Below the pieces are notes generated by a model, which worked only from the letters and a program-made list of their open reading frames with translations, was not told the origin of the DNA and searched no databases. From assembly GCA_903928075.1 (NCBI GenBank), contig CAIYPD010000100.1:1-48556 (forward strand): a stretch of 48,556 nucleotides of DNA, in the 5' to 3' direction. The translations under genes were made by a program, and so were the position numbers. Numbering within the stretch: the first letter of the stretch is position 1; each line of letters opens with the position of its first letter. Source of the stretch: Candidatus Firestoneibacteriota bacterium (lineage in GTDB: Bacteria > Oederibacteriota > D2-FULL-39-29). Below are positions 1 through 8,524 of this stretch, in pieces.

Positions 1-1
1 A

Positions 2-37
2 TCAAAATTGAAGAAAAAAGTCAAGAAAGGTAAATAG
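2..37 (+). CDS. Possible C-terminal tail of a truncated upstream gene
   Basis: The frame beginning at base 2 stays open to a TAG at 35-37 and reads as a short lysine-rich tail (SKLKKKVKKGK). A basic Lys-rich end is typical of phasin-like or DNA-binding proteins, and phasin-like genes do sit next to ABC1-kinase genes in some bacteria, but 11 residues cannot identify a family. The frame beginning at base 1 also stays open, to a TAA at 31-33, so even the frame is uncertain. Bases 38-160 show no further gene and no convincing promoter. Confidence 0.2.
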   Translation, partial: SKLKKKVKKGK

Positions 38-160
38 AAATACTAATTCACGCATATGCCGTAGTTGCTAGCGCAATAAAATTTATGGATTTCGCCAACA
101 AACAGGTAACTACCCATTTAATGATGTTTCGTAAAGCGGGGATAAAAATAACCGGAACAA

Positions 161-1843
161 ATGAATATAATTAATATGGGCAGGACATATAAGAATTTAA
201 AGCGGCTGCGCGAGATAGTTAATGTGCTGGCCAAGTACGGTTTTGAATATATTGTGCACCGGATTAAACTCTCCAAGCATGTACCTTTAAGAAAGCGGGT
301 TGTCAAACAAAAGGATATAAGACAGATTGACGAATATGACGCCGCCAGAAAAATACGGTTTGTCTGTGAAGAACTGGGTCCGACTTTTATTAAATTCGGC
401 CAGATATTATCGCTTCGCGCCGACCTCCTGCCCCGGCATTTTATCGAAGAACTCTCAAAACTGCAGGATGCCGTAAAACCTTTTCCTTTTGAAAAAGCAA
501 AGGAGATAGTTGAAGCGGAGACGGGGGCGGACTTAAAGGATATCTTCTCTGAATTTGAGGAAGTGCCCTGCGCTTCGGCCTCTATGTCCCAGGTGCATTA
601 CGCAGTGCTTAAAACCGGCGGAGCCAAAGTTATTGTAAAAGTCCAGCGGCCGGATATTAAAGAAGATATAAAAAGAGATATTGATATCCTGCTCTATCTG
701 GCAAAACTTGTGGAAAAACACCTGCCGGAGTACCGTGTTTATAATCCGGTGGGCATAGTCGAGGAATTTTCAGCGGCAATAAAACGGGAACTTGATTTTA
801 CCTATGAGATGGCGCATGCGGATAAGATAGGGAGTTTTTTTAAGGGCAGGAGCCCGGTGCATATTCCAAGAGTTTACTTTGAGCATTCCGGCGAAAAGGT
901 AATGATTATGGAATATCTCGACGGGGTAAAAATCACCACACTAGGCCGCATTTCGGCAGAGAAAAAACATAAGATAGCAAAACGCCTCATCGACGCTTAT
1001 TATGTTATGGTATTTAAAAAAGGGTTCTTTCACGCGGACCCGCATCCCGGAAATATTCTTATAATGAAGAATAATGCTGTCGGTCTGATTGATTTTGGAA
1101 TGGCCGGTAAACTAAGCAGTGAAAATATAAAAAAATTCGCTTTTCTTGTTCTCTCCTTTATGGAAAATGACCTGGAAATAGATGTCGAGGACTACCGCCT
1201 GCTCGGAATTGTTTCCGAGGAAGAAGAGAACGCGGAATTTGAAAAGGAAGCCATTGTTATGATGGAGCGCTACCGCCGGTTCCCGCTGGATAAAATAAAT
1301 ATGGGTAATGTTATCTATGAGCTCTCAGAACTCGGCAGAAAATATAATTTTAAACTCAACAAGGATTTTGTATTATTAGGGAAAGTCCTCTTTACGGTAG
1401 AGAGCGTGATTCGGGAACTGGATCCGGACTTTAATTTTGTAAAAGCGGCTGAACCTCATGCGCTTTTATTCATCAAAGAAAGCACCGAACCGAAGCAGCT
1501 GCTGAAGGACGCAAAGAAAGGGGCGTTTTCTTTGTTTAACTTTTTTAAAAGTTTACCCAAAGACATCGGGGATATTTTTAAAAAGGTGAAAAGAGGCGAA
1601 CTGGAAATAGAGTTTGTGCATGTCGGGCTGGAGCCGCTTATCAATGAGATGGATAAAGCGACGAACCGGTTGGCTTCCGCGTTTATTATAGGCGCGTTGA
1701 TCGTGGGTTCTTCAATAATAGTCTATACCGGGGTGGGGCCGAAGCTTTTTGATATGCCGCTTTTCGGATTTCTGGGATTTTTTATAGCGGCGATAATGGG
1801 CTTCATTCTTGCCATCTCCATACTACGGTCAGGCAGGCTATGA
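161..1843 (+). CDS. ABC1/AarF/UbiB-family atypical protein kinase
   Basis: A 560-residue membrane-anchored member of the ABC1 (ADCK/UbiB) kinase-like family, which in other organisms binds ATP and supports isoprenoid-quinone or lipid metabolism. Visible motifs are KFGQ (78-81) in the N-terminal extension, the Ala-rich loop in variant form CASASMSQVH (137-146), the lysine of VIVKVQRP (K160), HADPHPGN (291-298) and DFG (311-313). Two hydrophobic segments at about 503-530 and 533-556 end the protein, as in UbiB. The start is uncertain: ATG 161 has only a weak GGAA 3 nt upstream, and ATG 176 in the same frame has none. The stop overlaps ruvX by 4 nt, so the two are probably cotranscribed. The substrate is unknown; no quinone-synthesis genes lie nearby, so the symbol ubiB is withheld. 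Confidence 0.9.
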   Translation: MNIINMGRTYKNLKRLREIVNVLAKYGFEYIVHRIKLSKHVPLRKRVVKQKDIRQIDEYDAARKIRFVCEELGPTFIKFGQILSLRADLLPRHFIEELSKLQDAVKPFPFEKAKEIVEAETGADLKDIFSEFEEVPCASASMSQVHYAVLKTGGAKVIVKVQRPDIKEDIKRDIDILLYLAKLVEKHLPEYRVYNPVGIVEEFSAAIKRELDFTYEMAHADKIGSFFKGRSPVHIPRVYFEHSGEKVMIMEYLDGVKITTLGRISAEKKHKIAKRLIDAYYVMVFKKGFFHADPHPGNILIMKNNAVGLIDFGMAGKLSSENIKKFAFLVLSFMENDLEIDVEDYRLLGIVSEEEENAEFEKEAIVMMERYRRFPLDKINMGNVIYELSELGRKYNFKLNKDFVLLGKVLFTVESVIRELDPDFNFVKAAEPHALLFIKESTEPKQLLKDAKKGAFSLFNFFKSLPKDIGDIFKKVKRGELEIEFVHVGLEPLINEMDKATNRLASAFIIGALIVGSSIIVYTGVGPKLFDMPLFGFLGFFIAAIMGFILAISILRSGRL

Positions 1844-2271
1844 GCATACTGGGCATTGATTACGGGGACAAAAGAATAGGCGTGGCTATTACCGACGAGT
1901 TGACCGGTTCAGCCCACCCTTTAAAAGTTATTCCGACCGCCGTGGGCTTTAAAGAAATAAATAAAATAATAGCCGAATACGGCAATGTCGAGAAACTTAT
2001 TGTGGGGATGCCTTACAATCTGAAGGATGAGGTGGCTTTCAAGGCCAAGCAGGTGCAGGTGTGGATAGAAAAACTGAAAAAAGAGATAAAAATCCCGGTA
2101 GAGACCTGGGATGAAAGGTTTTCAACTTCCGAAGCAAAAGATATTTTGCTTAAGGCGGATGTGAGCAGAAAAAAACGCAAAGAGGTCATAGACAAAATGG
2201 CGGCCTGTATCATCCTGCAGAGTTATGTTGAGGCTGAAAGGGAAAAACAACGGAAGGGGAGCAGTGAATGA
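1840..2271 (+). CDS. ruvX: RuvX/YqgF-type Holliday junction resolvase-like nuclease
   Basis: 143 residues, the usual size of the YqgF/RuvX family, an RNase H-fold nuclease linked to 16S rRNA 5'-end maturation and Holliday-junction resolution. The first strand GIDYGDKRIG carries acidic residue D7. VGMPYNLK and WDERFSTSEA follow in family order, and a late Asp lies in IDKMAA. The ATG overlaps the TGA of the kinase gene, and its own TGA overlaps the ATG of mltG (ATGA at both ends), so the three genes are translationally coupled. Placement beside mltG is common for this family. Confident family call; the exact in vivo role is inferred from relatives. Confidence 0.93.
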   Translation: MSILGIDYGDKRIGVAITDELTGSAHPLKVIPTAVGFKEINKIIAEYGNVEKLIVGMPYNLKDEVAFKAKQVQVWIEKLKKEIKIPVETWDERFSTSEAKDILLKADVSRKKRKEVIDKMAACIILQSYVEAEREKQRKGSSE

Positions 2272-3332
2272 GTAACTATAAAAAATATACAATTAAAGAT
2301 ATCAGGGCAATGGTCTCCCTTTTAAAGACCGAGTACCTGATAATTACGGTTATTCTGATTATAGTTATTCTGCTTTTTCTACCGAAGGGTTTCAGTTCTG
2401 AAACAAAATATGTTGTTGTTCCCAAAGGGGCCGGGGCTTCAAAAATAACTTCAATTCTAAAAAAAGAAGGGGTGATAAGATCAAAACTTGCTTTTCGTAT
2501 TATTCTCTGTCTCCGCGGCGGTTCTTTAAAAGCCGGAGAGTATGAATTTTCCCCTTCGATGTTTCCCTGGACGGTGGCCTCATTTTTGAAAAGCGGGAAG
2601 GTCGGCTCACACGCCGTATTAGTGCCGGAAGGGTATACAGCAAGACAGATAGCCAAACTTCTTTCTAATAAAGGACTGGCTTGCGAAATATTAATAATGA
2701 GACTTTGCGCGGATAAAGAATTTATAAAAAAAACCGGGATTGATGCTCCCAGCCTTGAGGGCTACCTGTTTCCCAGCACCTATTTTATAACCCGCGGAAT
2801 GACCGAGGAAGAGATAATATTGATGATGACCCATGAGTTCCTTGTTAACTGGAAAAAAAGCGGGCTGGAGACGGTTATTACCGGAAAAAAGAAAAGTTTG
2901 AACGAGATAGTAAAGTTGGCCTCGCTGGTAGAAAGAGAAGCCGAAATCGATTTTGACCGGCCTCTTATTGCCGGAGTTTTTGTCAACCGGCTTAGGAGAA
3001 ATATGAAATTGGAGTCCTGCGCAACCGTAGTATATGCCTACGGGGAAAAGGAAGTGCAAAAGAACCGTCTTTCAGGCAAAGACCTGCTTATAGAATCGCC
3101 ATACAATACTTATTTGCATTACGGCTTGCCGCCCGGGCCTATTTGCAGCCCCGGTATGGCTGCATTAAAAGCCGCGGTGTTTCCGGCCGAGAATAATATG
3201 CTTTTCTTTGTGCTGAATAACGACGGTAGCCGCTCGCATATTTTTTCGGAAACGAAAGCACAGCATGAGCTTGCCACAAAGGCAAGTAAGGTAACAACCC
3301 TCCTGAGGCGGGCTGCTTCGCAGGATAAGTGA
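2268..3332 (+). CDS. mltG: Endolytic murein transglycosylase MltG (YceG-like)
   Basis: 354 residues. MltG cleaves nascent glycan strands at the inner membrane and sets peptidoglycan chain length. There is a short cytoplasmic N-terminus, one transmembrane helix (about 22-39), then a LysM-like region with VPEGYTARQIA (119-129) and EGYLFPSTY (164-172). The catalytic domain has SLVEREAE with the presumed catalytic Glu at 222. The usual DPTV stretch reads SCATVVYA here (250-257), a variant known in some MltG proteins. Start: ATG overlaps the ruvX stop and is preceded by GGGGAG. Bases 3333-3408 downstream contain only a short AACAACAAGAG repeat-like tract before the next gene. Confidence 0.93.
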   Translation: MSNYKKYTIKDIRAMVSLLKTEYLIITVILIIVILLFLPKGFSSETKYVVVPKGAGASKITSILKKEGVIRSKLAFRIILCLRGGSLKAGEYEFSPSMFPWTVASFLKSGKVGSHAVLVPEGYTARQIAKLLSNKGLACEILIMRLCADKEFIKKTGIDAPSLEGYLFPSTYFITRGMTEEEIILMMTHEFLVNWKKSGLETVITGKKKSLNEIVKLASLVEREAEIDFDRPLIAGVFVNRLRRNMKLESCATVVYAYGEKEVQKNRLSGKDLLIESPYNTYLHYGLPPGPICSPGMAALKAAVFPAENNMLFFVLNNDGSRSHIFSETKAQHELATKASKVTTLLRRAASQDK

Positions 3333-3360
3333 ACAGAAGAAAACAACAAGAGTAAAGATT
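3333..3360 (+). repeat. Family B intergenic tract after mltG
   Basis: A short purine-rich tract with AACAACAAGAGTAAAG begins right after the mltG stop. It resembles the longer ACAAGACGACAAG tracts after tig (11735-11781) and after the GatD-like gene (from 8377). It is too short and degenerate to be certain on its own; its position directly after a stop codon matches the other members. Confidence 0.35.
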
Positions 3361-3414
3361 AAAAAGTGGTGGCAGGTATTTTACTTAGTGCTTCAATATT
3401 GAGGAGAAATGTGT

Positions 3415-4170
3415 ATGATTAGCATTCAGGGTGTTTCAAAAAAATACGGAAAATTTACTGCCGTGGACGATATTAATCTGGAGATTAAGAAGGGGGAGAT
3501 CTTCGGGTTTCTGGGGCCAAATGGAGCGGGAAAGACTACCACACTCAAGATGATGACCGGGCTTCTTAAGATAAACTCCGGAAAGATTTCTATCGGCGGG
3601 TTTGATATTTCCAAGGAGCCCCTTGAAGTCAAAAAAATCATCGGCTATATTCCCGACCGGCCTTATATTTACGAAAAGCTTACCGGAAAGGAGTTCCTGG
3701 ATTTTGTTGCAGGCATTTACCATGTCCCTTATGAAAAGAAAGAAGCTAAAATTAAGAATCTCCTGCTTTTGTTCGAGCTTGATAAATGGGGAGATGAACT
3801 GATAGAGAGTTACTCTCTAGGTATGAAGCAAAAAATAGTCATGGCGTCGAATATCCTCCATGATCCCGAGGTGTATATTGTAGACGAGCCGATGGTCGGG
3901 TTGGATCCCAAGAGCGCGAAGATAGTGAAAGAAATCTTTATTGACCTGGGTAAAGCAGGTAAGACACTTTTTATTTCCACGCATTCCCTTGAGATAGTAG
4001 AGACGCTCTGCAATAACATAGGGATAATTATGAACGGGAAGATGGTTGTGAAAGGAACTTTTAAGGAAGTAAAGGAAATGGCAAAGACAGAAAAAACCGG
4101 GCTGGAAGATATATTCCTGAGTCTGACCGGGGCGCCGGATCTGAGTAATGTGTTGGAACATATAAAGTAA
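3415..4170 (+). CDS. ABC-2 type exporter, ATP-binding subunit
   Basis: 251-residue ABC ATPase powering export with the permease at 4578. Walker A GPNGAGKT (34-41), signature in the ABC-2-exporter form YSLGMKQK (133-140), Walker B VYIVDE (153-158), D-loop GLDP and switch His190 in STHS are all present. The start is decided by GAGGAG at 3401-3406: it lies 8 nt before ATG 3415 but only 2 nt before the in-frame ATG at 3409. The cargo is not predictable. The partner permease would normally follow directly; here 407 bp of repeats intervene. Confidence 0.92.
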   Translation: MISIQGVSKKYGKFTAVDDINLEIKKGEIFGFLGPNGAGKTTTLKMMTGLLKINSGKISIGGFDISKEPLEVKKIIGYIPDRPYIYEKLTGKEFLDFVAGIYHVPYEKKEAKIKNLLLLFELDKWGDELIESYSLGMKQKIVMASNILHDPEVYIVDEPMVGLDPKSAKIVKEIFIDLGKAGKTLFISTHSLEIVETLCNNIGIIMNGKMVVKGTFKEVKEMAKTEKTGLEDIFLSLTGAPDLSNVLEHIK

Positions 4171-4577
4171 AAGAAAAAGGTCTATAAGGGTTCTTAAGGT
4201 TTGTAAGGTTTTTAAAGTTTGTAAAGTCTAATATCTTTGAAGGATATTGTTTGTTTTAATCTGACTTTCATAAATGTAAGATAAAGATATTTAGTCATCC
4301 GTCGACGCTTTGTGGCGGAAGTGGAATCAAAAGTTTTTAAATCAGTGGCCACCTTCGGTGAGATATCGCCAAAGGCGGAAAATCTTGTTCATAAGGTCTG
4401 TAAAGGGGTAAAGCAAAAAGCGGTAAAAAAAGGATTTAAAATCTTTTTCCTTTATAGACCGTTATGGATTATCTTTTATAGACGATTATGGACTTTTATG
4501 GACATTTGTAGACGCACGAGGTTTTTACAGGCCGTATTGTTATTCAGGTACATTATTTTCGAGGGAAGGTATTTAAA
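4171..4577 (+). repeat. 407-bp repeat-filled spacer inside the exporter gene pair
   Basis: No credible gene. In order it holds: a forward array of 9-10 nt units of the type GTTTGTAAGG (about 4176-4230); a 76-nt block (4226-4301) matching 16529-16604 at about 69 of 76 positions with no gaps; the 17-nt motif GTGGCGGAAGTGGAATC (4312-4328), one mismatch from 16643-16659; a few forward units (about 4392-4410); and an inverted array with CTTTATAGAC, TTATGGAC and TTGTAGAC units (about 4449-4514) that can pair with the forward units. A GTG-initiated reading frame (4312-4581) begins inside the repeat motif and is judged spurious. Confidence 0.8.
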
Positions 4578-6275
4578 ATGAGAGATTTTATTCTGCTTCT
4601 GCGGATGTCCTGGGCGGGTTTTCGAAACGGGGCAAAGAAGAAAGAAAAAGGTACCGCGGTAAAGCGCATTATTCTTGTAGGTATTGCCCTGATATTTCTA
4701 TTGAGTGTTTTTGCGATTTTTCATAACCTGCTCCGCTATTTCAGTACTATTCCTATGTTCGGGGACCTGCTGGTTTGGAAACTTTTAGGGATGGTCTTTC
4801 TCTCTTTTATGTTCATGCTTTTATTTTCGAATGTCATTGTCACCATTTCTACTTTTTATCTTTCTGAGGATATGCCTCTTCTTTTAACTCTGCCCCTTGA
4901 ACTGCCGGCGATAATATTTTCCAGATTCGTGCATACTGTAATTAACAGCTCCTGGATGGTTCTGGCCATGGGTATTCCGGTCTTTGCGGCGTATACAGTC
5001 GCTTTAAAAGCCGGCGTTATGACTTTTTTCTTTTCGATGGCTGTCATAACTCTTTTTCTGGTAATAATAGCCTCTGTAAGTATCTCTTTTGCCATGGGTT
5101 TAATAAGCATTTTTCCGGCCCGGCGCACAAGGGATTTATTTATGCTTCTTTCGATAGGACTCTTGAGTTTTATTGTGGTGATGTTTCGGATGCTGAAACC
5201 GGAAAGGTTCACAAACCAGCGTGAGCTGGCGGGTTTTTCGGAATTTATGAGATCCTTTGAGGCCCCCGAAGCCCCGTATCTTCCCAGCGGTTGGGCGACA
5301 AACGCCATAACCTCGTTTTTTAAATACAATTTTACGGAAGCCTATATCAACACCGGTTACCTGATACTGGCGGCGGCAGTTTCCGCGGGTGTCATGCTTT
5401 TTATCGGGAAAAAATTATTTATGAAAGGCTGGTGGAATACCGCCGAGAATCAACTGCAGAAATATAGAAAGAAAAAAATAGACGCCTATGATCTTAGAAA
5501 AATATTCCCTTTCGTCAAATCAAACATAATAGAAGTGGCGGTCAAGGACATCAAAAACTTTGTAAGAGACTCCTCCCAGTGGCCGCAGTTAATGATGCTG
5601 GTTTCTGTGGTTATTATCTATCTCTTCAATGTCACAAATATTCCGCTCGATAAATTGCCCGCTAATATTTACGCTAAATACATAAATGATATTATTTTCT
5701 TCCTGAATATGGGTTTTGCCGGGTTTATAATTGCGGCAGTTGCCGCCAGGTTTGTTTTCTCCTCGATTAGTCTGGAGGGGAAGGCCTTCTGGGTAATAAG
5801 GACCAGTCCCCTGAGTATTAAAAAATTTATCTGGGAAAAATACTGGATGAGTTTCTTTCCACTGCTTATTCTTTCCGAGACGCTTATCGGCCTCTCGGTA
5901 TATTTTCTTAGAATTGATACTTTTATGACACTGGTCTCCATGGGCACGGTCTTCTTTTTCTCGCTTTGCATCGCCTCTCTCGGTATAGGTATAGGCGCAA
6001 TTTATCCGAAGTTTAAGACCGATAACTCTGCAGATATTGCCGCAAGTTACGGTGGAATTATTTACATGATATTTTCAATGCTTTATATCGGTGTTTCTAT
6101 AGTGCTGGTTGCCATTCCGGTCAACGCCTATTATGCCAACCGGGTAATGGGGACGGTTCATTTTAACCAGCCATATATTATCGGCGCGCTGGGCATCTTC
6201 CTTTTGATCCAGCTGGCAGCCTTCGTGCTCCCGATGTATCTCGGTGAGAAATCTTTAAATGACCTGGAAATTTGA
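4578..6275 (+). CDS. ABC-2 type exporter, membrane permease
   Basis: 565 residues with about a dozen hydrophobic segments spread over the whole length and no soluble domain, typical of large ABC-2-type permeases. A helix group occupies roughly 30-290. A cytoplasmic stretch rich in Lys and Asp (about 290-335) separates it from a second group (about 335-560). It is preceded by GAGGGAAGG at 4561-4569, 8 nt before ATG. It pairs by position and family with the ATPase at 3415-4170. The exported substrate is unknown. Confidence 0.85.
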   Translation: MRDFILLLRMSWAGFRNGAKKKEKGTAVKRIILVGIALIFLLSVFAIFHNLLRYFSTIPMFGDLLVWKLLGMVFLSFMFMLLFSNVIVTISTFYLSEDMPLLLTLPLELPAIIFSRFVHTVINSSWMVLAMGIPVFAAYTVALKAGVMTFFFSMAVITLFLVIIASVSISFAMGLISIFPARRTRDLFMLLSIGLLSFIVVMFRMLKPERFTNQRELAGFSEFMRSFEAPEAPYLPSGWATNAITSFFKYNFTEAYINTGYLILAAAVSAGVMLFIGKKLFMKGWWNTAENQLQKYRKKKIDAYDLRKIFPFVKSNIIEVAVKDIKNFVRDSSQWPQLMMLVSVVIIYLFNVTNIPLDKLPANIYAKYINDIIFFLNMGFAGFIIAAVAARFVFSSISLEGKAFWVIRTSPLSIKKFIWEKYWMSFFPLLILSETLIGLSVYFLRIDTFMTLVSMGTVFFFSLCIASLGIGIGAIYPKFKTDNSADIAASYGGIIYMIFSMLYIGVSIVLVAIPVNAYYANRVMGTVHFNQPYIIGALGIFLLIQLAAFVLPMYLGEKSLNDLEI

Positions 6276-6324
6276 TAAGTGAGTAACTCCGAATTACCGG
6301 AGGGAAAAAGTAAATACTGAATTA

Positions 6325-6353
6325 TTGATATAGGCACCCCAATATGATATAAA
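6325..6353 (+). promoter_or_regulatory. Candidate sigma70 promoter for the sugar cassette
   Basis: TTGATA (6325-6330), 17-bp spacer, TATAAA (6348-6353), 52 bp before the ATG at 6406. It lies downstream of the permease gene and a small CTCCG/CGGAG hairpin (about 6292-6307), so it likely starts a new transcript. Sequence match only. Confidence 0.5.
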
Positions 6354-6405
6354 AAGAAGGTAGTTGTTTTATAGATAAAAATAAATAATATATAAAAGGC
6401 GGAGA

Positions 6406-7317
6406 ATGAAAAAGATTGCGCTTGGAATTAATACGGGGTTCGCGGTAAACAGGTTTCCTGAGCCGGAAGTTTGGGTGAAGATAGCCGGCCAGACACTGGG
6501 CTTAAGGCATGTCCAGTTTACGGCCGATCTGCTTAATCCTTTTTTGCCCAAGAAAATCGTGGAAAGCGAAACTAATAAAATAATTAAAAATTTACGCAAA
6601 TATGATGTGGGTATTGACTGTACTTTCACCGGTTCTTTTACCCGGGTAAATCACCTGATGCATCCGGACGCAAAAATGCGGGAAGTATGGTTTGAGTGGT
6701 TCAAAAAGTTCCTGCTCCTGTCAAAAAATCTTGGTGCAAAAAGCGCCGGAAGTCATTTCGGGATACTATCCGACACCGATGTTAAAAATAAAAGCAGATA
6801 CAACTCTCTGGTAAAAGGGGCAATTGATTACTGGCAGGAGCTCGCTCTCTACGGAAAAAAGATAGGCCTTGATTTTCTGAATTTTGAGCCGATGTCTATA
6901 CCCCGGGAGATGGCTTACACTATTAAAGAAACAAAAGCCCTGCTGGAAAGGACCAATGAAGGTATCGCCATTCCTATGCTTCTTTGCCTGGATGTTGATC
7001 ACGGCTTTGCCTCCTCAAAAGACCCTCGAGATAACGACCCTTATGCCTGGCTGGATGAATTTGCGGGAGTTTCCCCCATCATTCATATCAAACAGAGCCT
7101 TTTTGACAAAGGCGGGCATTACCCTTTCACAAAAGAATATAACGCGAAAGGAAGAATAATTCCGGAAAAGGTTGTGGACATTATTATCAAAAAGGGCTGT
7201 GAAGAGACATTGCTTATTCTGGAAATTTCACACCGCGAACGGTATCCGCAGGACCTGAAGGTTGTGGATGACCTTTTAGAATCTGTAAAATTCTGGCGTA
7301 CCGCCGTAAAGGACTGA
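6406..7317 (+). CDS. Sugar-phosphate isomerase/epimerase-like TIM-barrel protein
   Basis: 303 residues, resembling the xylose isomerase-like TIM-barrel (AP-endonuclease-2 fold) superfamily that includes ketose and tetrulose-phosphate epimerases. Conserved-looking acidic and His positions sit at strand ends: GSHFG (about 127-131), LNFEPMS (about 163-169), LCLDVDHG (about 193-200), IHIKQ, and LILEISHRE near the end. These fit a metal-dependent aldose-ketose isomerase or epimerase. It is followed closely by two zinc dehydrogenases and a ketose-phosphate 3-epimerase, which supports a role in polyol or rare-sugar phosphate conversion. Relatives such as tetrulose-phosphate epimerases are possible, but the substrate cannot be set from sequence. 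AAGG lies 6 nt before ATG. Confidence 0.7.
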   Translation: MKKIALGINTGFAVNRFPEPEVWVKIAGQTLGLRHVQFTADLLNPFLPKKIVESETNKIIKNLRKYDVGIDCTFTGSFTRVNHLMHPDAKMREVWFEWFKKFLLLSKNLGAKSAGSHFGILSDTDVKNKSRYNSLVKGAIDYWQELALYGKKIGLDFLNFEPMSIPREMAYTIKETKALLERTNEGIAIPMLLCLDVDHGFASSKDPRDNDPYAWLDEFAGVSPIIHIKQSLFDKGGHYPFTKEYNAKGRIIPEKVVDIIIKKGCEETLLILEISHRERYPQDLKVVDDLLESVKFWRTAVKD

Positions 7318-7322
7318 GAATT

Positions 7323-8375
7323 ATGATGAAAGCCGCAGTATTGCATAAAGTCGGGGATTTAAGATATGAAGAAATACCCATTCCAAAAATTTCGGAAGGG
7401 GAAGCGTTAATTAAAGTAAAAGCGGCCGGAATCTGTAATTCTGATATACCCCGGGTAAAAAGCTCGGGGGCTTATCTGTACCCTATTGTACTGGGCCATG
7501 AATTCTGCGGGGTCGTGGAAAAAAGGGCAGCCGGAGAAAATCACGGCGTCTTTCAGGCCGGTTCGCGCGTGGCGGTCTTTCCGCTTATTCCCTGTAAAAA
7601 ATGCCCTTATTGCGAGAAAGGGGAGTTTGCGCAGTGTAATAATTATGATTATCTCGGTTCCCGGGCCAACGGGGGTTTTTCTGAATATGTCAAAGTCCCG
7701 GTCTGGAATCTTTTAAAGATACCGGATAATGTCGGATTTGAGGAAGCGGCTCTCGCCGAACCCGTCGCAGTAGGACTCCATGCCATCAGAAGATTCGGGG
7801 TGGACATCGGGGATAAAGTTGTTGTTTACGGTGCGGGGACCATCGGCCTGGCGCTGGTGGCCTGGGCAAAAATTCACGGGGCCGGCAAGGTCGTGCTGGT
7901 GGATATTATGAAGGAGAAACTCGATTACGCAAAAAAACTTTATGATTTTGTTGAAATAATAAATGCAGGGGAAACGGAACCCGTCAAGGAGCTTAAGAGG
8001 CAGTCCAATGAGCTCGGTTTTGACCTGGCCATAGAAAGTGCGGGATCAAGTGTTTCGTTCGAGCAGTGTATTCGAAGCGTGAGGAAGTTTGGTAAGGTCG
8101 TATTCATGGGAAATATTCATACGGATGTTGTTTTACCACAGGCGACGGTCTCGAATATTTTGCGTAACCAGATTTATATGACCGGCACCTGGAACTCCTC
8201 CTTTGCGGCTTTACCGAAAAATGAATGGAAAATAACTTTAGATTATATTTCAAACGGCCAGCTGAATGTCAAAAACTTTATCTCCCACAGGTTTAAGCTC
8301 AAAGACTGCAACAAAGCCTTTGATATGATGGCCTCGAGGAAAGAGTTCTTTAACAAAGTAATGTTTATGTTTTAA
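7323..8375 (+). CDS. Zinc-dependent dehydrogenase, galactitol-1-phosphate 5-dehydrogenase-like
   Basis: 350 residues, medium-chain dehydrogenase/reductase. Catalytic-zinc residues C38, H59, E60 and E146 and structural-zinc cysteines C91, C94, C97, C105 are present, followed by the Rossmann motif GAGTIGL. The stretch around FPLIPCKKCPYC, YLGSR and NGGFSEY and the C-terminal SHRF region resemble GatD, which oxidises galactitol-1-phosphate to tagatose-6-phosphate with NAD+. The usual CGSD at the catalytic zinc reads CNSD (38-41), a Gly-to-Asn change. Start: ATG 7323 or the adjacent ATG 7326; AAGGA lies 9 nt before the first. It begins 5 nt after the isomerase stop. GatD-like specificity is an inference. 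Confidence 0.82.
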   Translation: MMKAAVLHKVGDLRYEEIPIPKISEGEALIKVKAAGICNSDIPRVKSSGAYLYPIVLGHEFCGVVEKRAAGENHGVFQAGSRVAVFPLIPCKKCPYCEKGEFAQCNNYDYLGSRANGGFSEYVKVPVWNLLKIPDNVGFEEAALAEPVAVGLHAIRRFGVDIGDKVVVYGAGTIGLALVAWAKIHGAGKVVLVDIMKEKLDYAKKLYDFVEIINAGETEPVKELKRQSNELGFDLAIESAGSSVSFEQCIRSVRKFGKVVFMGNIHTDVVLPQATVSNILRNQIYMTGTWNSSFAALPKNEWKITLDYISNGQLNVKNFISHRFKLKDCNKAFDMMASRKEFFNKVMFMF

Positions 8376-8524
8376 ATAAGATAACAAGAGTACGGAAGAT
8401 GAGGCTTGGATGGTTGGAGGCTTAGAGGCTTGGCAAGAGATAAGAATACAAGATTAAAAGAAATGCAAAATCTATGTAAGTTTTTTCATGTTGTCTTGTA
8501 ATTTGTCTGCGAGGAGGAAGTATA
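8376..8524 (+). repeat. Family B repeat tracts with inverted partner
   Basis: The spacer starts with AACAAGAGTACGG directly after the GatD-like stop. It then has a short GAGGCTT repeat (GGCTTGGATGG, GGAGGCTTAGAGGCTTGG), a second forward tract with AATACAAGATTAAAAG, and an inverted tract CATGTTGTCTTGTAATTTG (8488-8506). The GAGGAGGAAG at 8511-8520 is the ribosome binding site of the next gene, 4 nt before its ATG. Confidence 0.6.

Noticed and set aside
4171-4577. Family A arrays as a CRISPR array
   Set aside because: Units are 9-10 nt, degenerate and without spacers, and there are no cas genes.
4312-4581. 89-codon frame between the exporter genes
   Set aside because: It starts with GTG inside a dispersed repeat motif, has no ribosome binding site, and its second half is read from inverted repeat units.
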